Shown piece by piece: positions 57,063 to 64,000 of a stretch of DNA of 64,000 nucleotides. The notes beneath the pieces are model-generated. The model was not told the origin of the DNA. It was given only the letters and a program-made list of their open reading frames with translations, and did no database searches. This DNA comes from Nocardia wallacei (GTDB lineage: Bacteria > Actinomycetota > Actinomycetes > Mycobacteriales > Mycobacteriaceae). Position numbers and translations under genes: made by a program. The number at the start of each line of letters is the position of its first letter. Positions within the stretch are counted from its first letter, which is position 1. The stretch is from the NCBI RefSeq assembly GCF_029869545.1, contig NZ_JARWQD010000106.1, forward strand, positions 42,059 to 106,058, given 5' to 3'.

Positions 57063-57866
57063 ATGAAGATTCTCGTGACCGGCGCCACCGCCAATATCGG
57101 CCGGATGGTCGTCGACCACCTGGTGGATCTCGGGGCCGAGGATATCCGCGCGCTGTCGAACCACCCGGAACGCACGGCGTTCCCGCCCGAGGTCGAGGTG
57201 GTCGAGGGCTACCTGCGGCGGCCGTCCTCGCTGCCCGCCGCCTTCGAGGGCGTCGAAAGGATGTATCTCGCACCGGTTCGCGAAACCGTCACGGAGGTGG
57301 TCGAATCGGCGCGTCGAGCCGGAATCGAGCACATCGTCGATCTGTCCGGAGACGAGACCTCGACCTGGCAGCCCATCGCGCGGGCGGTCGAGAAGTCGGG
57401 CGTCGGCTGGACCCACCTCCATGCGTACGAATTCATGGAGAACGCCACCGACTGGGCGGAACAGATTCGCACGACAGGCGAAGTGCGCGAACCGTTTCCG
57501 GATTCCGCCGACGCCCCCATCGCCATGGACGATATCGCTCGGGTCGCGGCGACTGTCCTGCTCGGCGACGGCCACCTCGGCACGACCTACACACTCACCG
57601 GCCCCGAAACCTTCACCAGGGCAGAGCGTCTCGGGTTCCTGGCCGAGGCGCTCGGCCGCGAGCTGTCGTTCGTGACGGTGCCTGCCGAAGAACTGATCGC
57701 GCGCCTCGAGCCGATGCTGGGCGAATCCTTCACGCGGTGGTACGTCGCGGGCCTGGCCGCGCGGGTCGAGCACCCGCAGGCCGCGACCGGCACGGTCGCC
57801 GAGCTCACCGGCCGGTCCACCACCTTCGCCGCCTGGTCCGCCGCGAACGCCGAATTGTTCCGCTGA
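57063..57866 (+). CDS. NmrA-like NAD(P)-binding protein, tandem paralogue
   Basis: A 267-residue protein paralogous to its neighbour: ILVTGATANIGRMVVDHLVD at the N-terminus, AYEFMENATDWAEQIRTTGE, DAPIAMDDIARVAATVLLGD and TYTLTGPETFTRAERL. It lacks part of the region between strands 4 and 5 seen in the first copy, so it is shorter. The ATG follows GGAGGTAGAG. Cofactor binding is expected; substrate unknown. Confidence 0.85.
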   Translation: MKILVTGATANIGRMVVDHLVDLGAEDIRALSNHPERTAFPPEVEVVEGYLRRPSSLPAAFEGVERMYLAPVRETVTEVVESARRAGIEHIVDLSGDETSTWQPIARAVEKSGVGWTHLHAYEFMENATDWAEQIRTTGEVREPFPDSADAPIAMDDIARVAATVLLGDGHLGTTYTLTGPETFTRAERLGFLAEALGRELSFVTVPAEELIARLEPMLGESFTRWYVAGLAARVEHPQAATGTVAELTGRSTTFAAWSAANAELFR

Positions 57867-57913
57867 TCTGCCCGAAACGACGCCACCATGCCGCGCGAAC
57901 GAGCCGTTCGGGC

Positions 57914-58534
57914 ATGATCGACGGCATGGGCGATGCTGATTTCCGGCTGGTGCTGCTGCGACACGGCGAAACCGAGTGGTCGAAGGCGCGCAAGCACACC
58001 GGGCGCACCGATGTGCCGCTGACGCCGCTGGGCGAGCAGCAGGCGCGCGCCGCGGGCGACCTGCTCGGCGAGTTGAAGCTGCGGGATCCGCTGGTTCTGA
58101 CCAGCCCGAAACAGCGCGCGGTGCGCACCGCGGAACTGGCGGGCCTCGGCCCCGCGCAGGTCGACGACGACCTGGTCGAATGGGATTACGGCGACTACGA
58201 GGGCATCACCACGCCCGAGATCCAGCGCACCGTACCGGGCTGGACCATCTTCACCGGGGAGGTGCCGGGCGGCGAATCCCTCGCCCAGGTGCAGGCCCGC
58301 GCCGACCGGGTGCTGGCCGCGGTCGACCCGGCGCTGCGCACCCGCGACGTGGTGCTGGTCGGGCACGGGCATTTCTCGCGCGCCCTGATCGCCCGCTGGG
58401 CCGAATTCGACGTCCGCGAGGGCCGCCGCTTCTTCATGTCCACCGGCGGGATCAGCGTGCTGGGCCACGACCACCGGGCGCGCACGGTGCTGTCGCACAA
58501 CCTGGTCCCCACACTCGACGGAGGTGTCCGATGA
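57914..58534 (+). CDS. gpm2: Histidine phosphatase (Gpm2-like)
   Basis: A 206-residue branch-1 histidine phosphatase: catalytic RHGET in LVLLRHGETEWSKARKHTGR, TSPKQRAVRTAELAG, and the second His in VVLVGHGHFSRALIARWAEF. It resembles the mycobacterial Gpm2 (Rv3214), an acid phosphatase, by sequence and position. The ATG at 57914 or 57926 may be used. It overlaps the acetyltransferase gene by 4 bp. Confidence 0.87.
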   Translation: MIDGMGDADFRLVLLRHGETEWSKARKHTGRTDVPLTPLGEQQARAAGDLLGELKLRDPLVLTSPKQRAVRTAELAGLGPAQVDDDLVEWDYGDYEGITTPEIQRTVPGWTIFTGEVPGGESLAQVQARADRVLAAVDPALRTRDVVLVGHGHFSRALIARWAEFDVREGRRFFMSTGGISVLGHDHRARTVLSHNLVPTLDGGVR

Positions 58535-59007
58535 TCCGCCGCGCCACGCCCGCCGACGTGCCCGCCCTCGTCGGCCTGGTCTACGACCTCGCCGAGTACG
58601 AGAAGTCCCGGGACCTGTGCCACCTCACCGCCGAACAGCTGCACGCCGCGCTGTTCGGGCCGAGCCCGGCCGTGTTCGCCCATGTGGCACAGGATGATTC
58701 GAGCGATGCGGTGCTGGGCTGCGCGATCTGGTTCCTGAACTACTCGACCTGGACCGGTACCCACGGCATCTACCTGGAGGACCTGTTCGTCAAGCCGGAG
58801 GCGCGCGGCCTCGGCCTGGGCAAGGCCCTGCTCACCGAGCTGGCGCGCGAGGCGGTCGCCCGCGGATACCAGCGCGTGGATTGGGCTGTCCTGGACTGGA
58901 ATACGCCCTCGATCGATTTCTACAAGTCGCTGGGCGCCACACCCCAGGACGAATGGACCGGCTACCGCCTCGACGGCGCCGCCCTCACCCAGCTCGCCGA
59001 GGCCTGA
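58531..59007 (+). CDS. GNAT-family N-acetyltransferase
   Basis: A 158-residue acetyltransferase: IRRATPADVPALVGLVYDLA, EDLFVKPEARGLGLGKALLT (acetyl-CoA-binding R-G-x-G-x-G) and DWNTPSIDFYKSLGA. The pattern is close to diamine/thialysine N-acetyltransferases. It is translationally coupled to the phosphatase and its 3' end overlaps the convergent transporter gene by 46 bp. The same neighbours are recalled in mycobacteria. Confidence 0.88.
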   Translation: MIRRATPADVPALVGLVYDLAEYEKSRDLCHLTAEQLHAALFGPSPAVFAHVAQDDSSDAVLGCAIWFLNYSTWTGTHGIYLEDLFVKPEARGLGLGKALLTELAREAVARGYQRVDWAVLDWNTPSIDFYKSLGATPQDEWTGYRLDGAALTQLAEA

Positions 59008-59933
59008 GCTGAGGAGGGCTCGTCCTCGGCATCGAGCCCGGGCGGATCCGACGGCCCCTGCGCCTGCGACAGATTGCCGAACACCGCGACAGCGACCGCT
59101 CCCCCGATGGCCAGGACGAAGCCCAGGGCGGCCAGCCACCCGAGGCCGGGTTTCGACAGGTCGCCGAGCAGCAGCACCCCCACGATTCCCGGGACGACCG
59201 TCTCACCGACGACCAGTGCCGCCGTCGCACCGTTCACCGAACCCAGTTGCAGCGCAACGGTATGCAGATAGAAGCCACCGATGCCCGCCACCGCGATCGT
59301 CCACGCGGCGGGGTCGGCGAGCAGGGTCGGCAGGTCCGGCGGATCGATCCCGCGGACGATGCGGACGGCGATCGCCATGGCCCCGAAAAGCAGCCCCGCG
59401 GCGAGACCGGCCGCCACCGCGCCCCTGGATCCGAGGCGCCGCACCACCAACTGGCTGATCGCGAAGAGAAGAACCGCGGCGATCAACACACCCCAGTGCA
59501 GCCGGGCATCGTCGCTGCCGCCGCCCTCGTGTCCCGCGGCGGCACCGAGCACCGCGAGCGCCAGGATCACCGTGAGAATCGCCACCCAATCGCGCACGTG
59601 CAACCGAATCCCGAGCACGAAAATGCCCAGCACCGCAGTGACGACCAGGTTCGCACTCATGATCGTCTGCGACAGAAAGAGCGGAACCAGCCGAGCCGAC
59701 ACCGCATTCCCGGCGAAGCCGACCACATCCAGTGCGGTGCCGACGATGAACCACACCGTCAGCGCCGCCGCAACGGTGGACGCGACCGTCGGAGCACCGG
59801 TCTCGGTCGTCTGACCACCGACACCCCGGTCCCGCGCAGCGGCCGCCGCCCGACGCGCACCATACGCCTGCAACACCGACGCCACCCCGAACCCTACGCA
59901 AGCCACCAGCGCAGCGAACAGTCCGAAGACCAT
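58962..59933 (-). CDS. DMT-superfamily membrane protein (Rv3217c-like)
   Basis: A 323-residue protein with about ten hydrophobic segments in two repeats, as in drug/metabolite transporters: LFAALVACVGFGVASVLQAY, LVVTAVLGIFVLGIRLHV, AWTIAVAGIGGFYLHTVALQ, ALVVGETVVPGIVGVLLLGD. The ATG at 59933 leads directly into the first helix. Its last 46 bp overlap the GNAT gene tail-to-tail. Substrate unknown. Confidence 0.8.
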   Translation of the reverse strand: MVFGLFAALVACVGFGVASVLQAYGARRAAAAARDRGVGGQTTETGAPTVASTVAAALTVWFIVGTALDVVGFAGNAVSARLVPLFLSQTIMSANLVVTAVLGIFVLGIRLHVRDWVAILTVILALAVLGAAAGHEGGGSDDARLHWGVLIAAVLLFAISQLVVRRLGSRGAVAAGLAAGLLFGAMAIAVRIVRGIDPPDLPTLLADPAAWTIAVAGIGGFYLHTVALQLGSVNGATAALVVGETVVPGIVGVLLLGDLSKPGLGWLAALGFVLAIGGAVAVAVFGNLSQAQGPSDPPGLDAEDEPSSAQASASWVRAAPSRR

Positions 59934-60136
59934 AGGGATGTCCCGTCTATCCAGGGGCACGCACGAAACGCACCACTCGCGATCGCGGAACCGATCGCCG
60001 CGGTGCCGCCCACCGGGGCAACAACGCAGGGACGTCCGAAAATTCCACCCGGTATCAGCGGTTTGCCATCCGGCGACCCGGCCCGCCACAGCTGTGGTGG
60101 CGACGGCACGGCCGCATTGCTACTTGCTCATGGCTG

Positions 60137-60531
60137 CTAGGCGGCGCTGGTGCTGGGGTTGGGCCTTGGGGAGTCGGCGGAGCGGGTGAGGGCCTCGGCT
60201 ACTCGGTCGGGCTGTTCGAGGATGACCGAGTGGCCTGCGCCACCGGCGCCCGGCAGATCGCCCGCCGCGGTGGAGTAGGTATGGCGGGCGCCGCGGCGGA
60301 TTCCCCGTGGCCGCGATGGTCGTAGCAGACCAGCCGGGCATCCGGATATCGCCGCGACAGCTCGGCACGCACATAGGTCCAGGATTCGGAACTCGCGCAA
60401 TGTCCGTGCACCAGAACAACTGTCAGATCCGCGGTGCGCCGACCCGATTCGACGACCGCCAGCTCGACACCGTCCGCGGCCCGGACAGTCGCGCGACGGT
60501 CCGCCGCGGCGGCGAGGCTGACGATCGACAT
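60137..60531 (-). pseudogene. Decayed alpha/beta hydrolase with internal deletion
   Basis: One frame gives a normal hydrolase N-terminus from 60531 (VRAADGVELAVVESG, VVLVHGHCASSESW, LVCYDHRGHGES). From about 60280 another frame gives what looks like pieces of the rest (HTYSTAAGDL, then GAGHSVILEQPDRVAEAL) and a stop at 60137. The whole is about 130 codons against about 300 expected, so the middle, including the Ser nucleophile, is missing and the frame is shifted. It is no longer functional as a hydrolase. Confidence 0.7.
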
Positions 60532-60699
60532 CGGGTGCTCCGGTTCGTGGACGGGACGTCGTTCTACTGTCCGTCGCAGTGCCCGCCGATATCAGCCCTC
60601 CGAGGGGTGGTATCCGGCGCCCAGGGTGGTGTGAATGCACACCAAGGGTGGCTGCGCACCGCCGCGGCGCATCCCCGGTACCGCCGTATTGTCGATCCC

Positions 60700-61545
60700 A
60701 TGAGCGACACCTTCGCGCGTGACATGTGGCGAGTCCTCGAGCCGCTGCACGGAGTCACGTATTTCGCGCCCGACTGCATATCCGCACTCAAAGCCGTTGG
60801 GCTGCGCGGTTTCTGGATGGGCTACTTCGGTGCGCGGGCCGCACCGCTCGGCGCGGTGGGCCCCACCGTCGTGGAGGCGATCTTCTACAACTTCCATCCC
60901 GACATGGTCCGGCGTGCGGTCCCGGACGCATGGACGTTCGCCGACCCGGAGGCGATTCTGGAGGCGCGCCGCACGTCGGCGGCGCGGGCGCTGCGCGAAC
61001 TGGCACCCGATCTGGCCGACGTGGCGAGGCAGGTACTGCCGACATTGACGGCGGCGGTGGAGGCCGCGCCCGCGGGCGGGCGCGCGCTGTTCGCCGCCAA
61101 CCGGGACCTGCCCGCTCCCGAGGATCCGGTCGAGGCACTCTGGCAGGCCGTCACCGCGCTACGCGAGCATCGCGGCGACGGGCACTTCGCCACGCTGCTG
61201 ACCGAGGGCCTCGACGGTTGCGAGGCCGTCGTGCTGTTCGCCGCCGACTCCGGCACTCCCCCGCAGCTGTGGCGCGAGCTGCGCAGCTGGAGCGAAAACG
61301 ACTGGGCCGCAGCACAATCCCGGCTGGCGTCCCGTGGGTTGCTGAAGGAGTCGGGCGAACCGACCGAGGCCGGTCGCGCGCTGCGGACACATATCGAATC
61401 CCGCACCGACGCGCTGGCGGCGACCGCCTACGACCGGATTCCGGAGATCCGGGCAACGCTCACCGCCCTCGCCCCGGCGGCCCGCGCCGTCGAAAGCGCG
61501 GGCCTGGCGCGCTCCGCCGACTTCCTGGGGGCCGGACGGAGGTAG
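60700..61545 (+). CDS. SCO6745-family protein (helix-rich, winged-helix-like)
   Basis: A 281-residue soluble protein: MWRVLEPLHGVTYFAPDCIS, AIFYNFHPDMVRRAVPDAW, and the C-terminal NDWAAAQSRLASRGLLKESG, which looks like a MarR-type winged helix. The pattern matches the SCO6745 family common in actinobacteria, of unknown function. The ATG at 60700 fits the family start. Not in an obvious operon. Confidence 0.8.
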   Translation: MSDTFARDMWRVLEPLHGVTYFAPDCISALKAVGLRGFWMGYFGARAAPLGAVGPTVVEAIFYNFHPDMVRRAVPDAWTFADPEAILEARRTSAARALRELAPDLADVARQVLPTLTAAVEAAPAGGRALFAANRDLPAPEDPVEALWQAVTALREHRGDGHFATLLTEGLDGCEAVVLFAADSGTPPQLWRELRSWSENDWAAAQSRLASRGLLKESGEPTEAGRALRTHIESRTDALAATAYDRIPEIRATLTALAPAARAVESAGLARSADFLGAGRR

Positions 61546-61686
61546 TCCCAGCGCGAATCGGGCAAATCCGCCCCGTCCCCGGTTCGCTGAAACCGTATGG
61601 GCGTGATCGGCGATAAGGTCGTGATCGAAATTCCCGGCGCGCCACCGTGGCCGAGCGGGAAACGCGCACGAGGGGCGGAAGATTCG

Positions 61687-63192
61687 ATGCGGACACCGTG
61701 GATTCGCTGGCTCGTACCGGGATTCATGCTCGCCACCGCCGTGTACGCGGGCCCGGTGGCAGCAGCACCCGAGGCTCGCGCCGGTCTGGAGCGCTTCTAC
61801 ACCCAGCAGGTCGACTGGAAACCTTGCAACGACACGGTTCTCGACGAGGCCGGGGCCGAATGCGCGGGCATCGTCGTCCCGCTCGACTACGGCCGCCCGG
61901 ACGCGCGCACCCTGACCGTCGCCATCTCGCGCCTCCGCGCCACCGACCCGGACCGTCCACACCGGATCATGCTGACCAATCCCGGCGGTCCGGGTGGTCC
62001 GGGGCTGCGCATGATCACCACCGTCCGGGACCGGCTCACACCGGACGTACGCGCCGGATACGACCTGATCGGCATGGACCCGCGCGGCGTCGGCCGATCG
62101 GACCGGGTGCAGTGCGCGCTGCCGCTGCCGACCATTCTGTTCTCCGCCGGATTCGACGCCTTCGGCCTGGCGCGCGACACCACCCTGGCCGCCGCGTTCG
62201 CCGCCTCGTGCCTGGCCACGGACCCCGAGAAGGCCCGAAATATCAACACCCGCAACACCGCCCGGGATATGGATGTCGTGCGCGCCGCACTCGGCCACCA
62301 GCGGGTCAGCTATTTCGGCGGCTCCTACGGCGCCTATCTGGCCTCGGTGTACATGCAGCTGTTCCCGCGGCGCAGCGACCGGATGGTGCTCGACAGCGCG
62401 GTCGACTCGGATCGCTACTGGCTCGGCATGTATCAGGACATGGGCCCGGCCAACGAGGCCGCGCTCGACGACTGGGCGGCCTGGGCGGCTCGCCGCGACG
62501 GCGACTATCACTTCGGCGCCAGCGCCCCGCAGGTCCGCGCGTTCGTCGAGGACGTGATCCGGCGCGCCGCGAGCCATCCCGTCGCCCGCGACCTCTATCT
62601 GATCGACGAGCACACCGTGCCGATGATGCTGTTCGCGCTGCTGCTGAATCCGCGGTTCAACGCCGATCTCGCCGAGGTGGTGCGGATCGTGTCCGATGCC
62701 GTCTCCGGGCTGCCGTTCGATATGGGACGGCTGAAGGAGAAGATCAGCGGCGCCAACCCGACCGAACCCTCGGGCCTGGCCGCGGTCATGTGCGGCGACA
62801 AGCCCGCGCCCCGCGATCCGTCGTGGTACCACCGCAATATCGAGGCCGCCCGGCCGACGCAGCCGGTGTTCGGCGCATTCGCCAACAACATCACCGCCTG
62901 CGCGTACTGGCCGGATCCGGTCGAGCCCGCCACCGAGATCGACAACGCCACGCCTGCGCTGATCCTGCAGGCGACCGGCGACCCCCGCACCGCCTACCAC
63001 AGCGGCGTCGCGCTACATCGAAAGCTGTCGGCCTCACGCCTGGTCACCCTGGCCGACACCCGCATACACGGCGCCTTCCGCGTCGGCCTGAGCCCCTGCG
63101 TCAGCACCATCGTCAACACCTACTTCCGCGACGGCACCCTCCCCCCGACCGACACCACCTGCCACCACGACCCGACCTACTTCCCCGAGTGA
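61687..63192 (+). CDS. Secreted S33-family alpha/beta-hydrolase peptidase
   Basis: A 501-residue exported hydrolase like actinobacterial tripeptidyl aminopeptidases. The signal peptide (WIRWLVPGFMLATAVYAGPV) precedes VDWKPCND and GIVVPLDYGRPD. Catalytic residues: Ser in YFGGSYGAYLASVYMQL, Asp in ILQATGDPRTAYHSG, His in TRIHGAF. It probably releases short peptides outside the cell or hydrolyses esters. The ATG at 61687 is preferred to one 30 codons upstream. The stop codon is immediately followed by a palindromic repeat unit. Confidence 0.87.
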   Translation: MRTPWIRWLVPGFMLATAVYAGPVAAAPEARAGLERFYTQQVDWKPCNDTVLDEAGAECAGIVVPLDYGRPDARTLTVAISRLRATDPDRPHRIMLTNPGGPGGPGLRMITTVRDRLTPDVRAGYDLIGMDPRGVGRSDRVQCALPLPTILFSAGFDAFGLARDTTLAAAFAASCLATDPEKARNINTRNTARDMDVVRAALGHQRVSYFGGSYGAYLASVYMQLFPRRSDRMVLDSAVDSDRYWLGMYQDMGPANEAALDDWAAWAARRDGDYHFGASAPQVRAFVEDVIRRAASHPVARDLYLIDEHTVPMMLFALLLNPRFNADLAEVVRIVSDAVSGLPFDMGRLKEKISGANPTEPSGLAAVMCGDKPAPRDPSWYHRNIEAARPTQPVFGAFANNITACAYWPDPVEPATEIDNATPALILQATGDPRTAYHSGVALHRKLSASRLVTLADTRIHGAFRVGLSPCVSTIVNTYFRDGTLPPTDTTCHHDPTYFPE

Positions 63193-63254
63193 TCCCGGCG
63201 AAGAGCATGCCGGGATATGTGAGGAGGGCGCGCCGGGATATGTGAGGAAGGCGC
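63192..63254. repeat. Dispersed palindromic unit, copy 7, with 23-bp tandem duplication
   Basis: ATCCCGGC (63192-63199), loop GAAGAGCAT, GCCGGGAT (63209-63216). The right arm begins a 23-bp unit (63209-63231) repeated with one change at 63232-63254. It begins at the last base of the peptidase stop codon. Confidence 0.85.
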
Positions 63255-63412
63255 ACTGCGATAGCCATTTGGGGGCGCATTCCGACCAAGAAACATGGAC
63301 GGTTGACCAAATGCGTCTCTGTGGCCCGTTCAGGGGGCAATTCGGGTGGATTCGGGGCGTGTGCCGGGCGGTCCGTCACATTCGGAAGTAGCGGGTGCTC
63401 CCCGAGGGCGGC

Positions 63413-64000
63413 TCACTCGGCGGTGTCGTAGACCTCGGCGGCCCAGCGGGTCGATGGCGGGGAGAACATCAGGCCCAGGGCGACGAGTGCGACGAGGCCC
63501 AGGGGGATGCCGAACTGGGGCTGGCTGCCGATCATGTACCACGACACCGGTAGCAGCAGGATCTGGGCGATCACGGCGATGGCGCGGCCCCAGCGCCGCC
63601 CCAGCAGCAGCGCGATACCCGCCGCCAGCACCGCCCCGCCCAGCACCGCGAACCACGCCGCGGTCCCATACGCACTGGTCAGGCTCTGATCCGCCCCGGT
63701 CAGCCCACGCACAACCAGCACGATCGCCACAATCACGCCGATCCCGCCCTCGAGCGCCGCCAACGCCCCCGCCGCCCGCACCGTCGACGGCACCCGCTCC
63801 GACGCCGCCCGCCCCGATCCTGAGCGCTCCGGCACCACCCGATCCGACGCGGCGCGCCCCGACCCCCCACGCCCCGACCCCGCACGCTCCGACCCCGCAC
63901 GCTCCGAATTCGCAGACCCCGACGCCGCCCGCCCCGACCCCGCACGCTCCGACGCCGCACGCTCCGAATTCGCAGACCCCGACGCGGCGCGCCCCGATCC
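63413..64000 (-). CDS. Membrane protein with Ser/Gly/Arg/Ala repeat N-terminus (partial)
   Basis: An open frame on the minus strand runs from the window edge to a TGA at 63413, 195 residues visible, start outside. The N-terminal 70 residues are low-complexity repeats such as SERAGSERAGSGRGGSGRAA, encoded by a 12-15-bp minisatellite; after TVRAAGALAALEGG come about four membrane helices (IGVIVAIVLVVRGLTG, WFAVLGGAVLAAGIALLL, IGLVALVALGLMF type). A GTG at 63838 could be an internal start that skips the repeats. Function unknown. Confidence 0.7.
   Translation of the reverse strand, partial: GSGRAASGSANSERAASERAGSGRAASGSANSERAGSERAGSGRGGSGRAASDRVVPERSGSGRAASERVPSTVRAAGALAALEGGIGVIVAIVLVVRGLTGADQSLTSAYGTAAWFAVLGGAVLAAGIALLLGRRWGRAIAVIAQILLLPVSWYMIGSQPQFGIPLGLVALVALGLMFSPPSTRWAAEVYDTAE

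Overview
This is high-GC DNA of a mycolic-acid actinomycete (order Mycobacteriales), most likely Nocardia. The evidence is the GC-rich third codon positions, an antigen-85-type mycolyltransferase, a block matching the moeZ / DUF3152 / TetR / DUF3107 / rhlE / gpm2 chromosomal neighbourhood of Mycobacterium (recalled, not searched), and many GTG/TTG starts. No rRNA, tRNA, CRISPR array or intact insertion sequence was seen.

Layout. 1-7.5 kb: tail of an unknown gene, a small membrane protein, then a tightly coupled minus-strand catabolic operon (FMO-type monooxygenase, beta-lactamase-fold esterase, acyl-CoA synthetase, amidohydrolase) facing a TetR gene, with clear operator-like sequences between. 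7.5-12.5 kb: Baeyer-Villiger-type monooxygenase, TfoX-like protein, Tat-exported metallophosphatase and mycolyltransferase. 12.5-17.2 kb: a two-gene unit of a single-module NRPS (C-A-T-TE) and an uncharacterised partner. 17.3-20.6 kb: XRE/MmyB regulator divergent from an aldo-keto reductase, CPBP protease and a membrane protein. 21-32 kb: nitrate/nitrite assimilation: narK, nirB, nirD, a HemD-like regulator fusion and a CbiX-like chelatase on the minus strand behind a GlnR-box-like site, then a CynX/NimT-type transporter divergent from a FadR-type regulator, and a second narK. 32.4-36.7 kb: a secreted protein and an unusual two-gene unit (ATP-grasp ligase plus a papain-like Cys-His-Asn protein) with an AT-richer promoter region. 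36.6-41.4 kb: a stress/signalling island (anti-sigma, SigF-type sigma, three ANTAR regulators, small helical proteins). 41.8-52.3 kb and 57.9-59.9 kb: conserved mycobacteria-like backbone. Between its halves sit a PNPOx-like protein, an ehuBCDA-type ABC importer and two NmrA-like reductases. 60-64 kb: a decayed hydrolase, a SCO6745-like protein, a secreted S33 peptidase and a repeat-bearing membrane protein running off the end.

Most unusual features: (i) a dispersed palindromic element (7-bp arms around a 9-nt loop), seen singly and in inverted pairs 21 nt apart, like enterobacterial REP/BIME elements; several loci carry tandem arrays built from one hairpin arm; (ii) the ATP-grasp / papain-like pair; (iii) the orphan NRPS. 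All functional names rest on motif recognition by eye, not on database searches.
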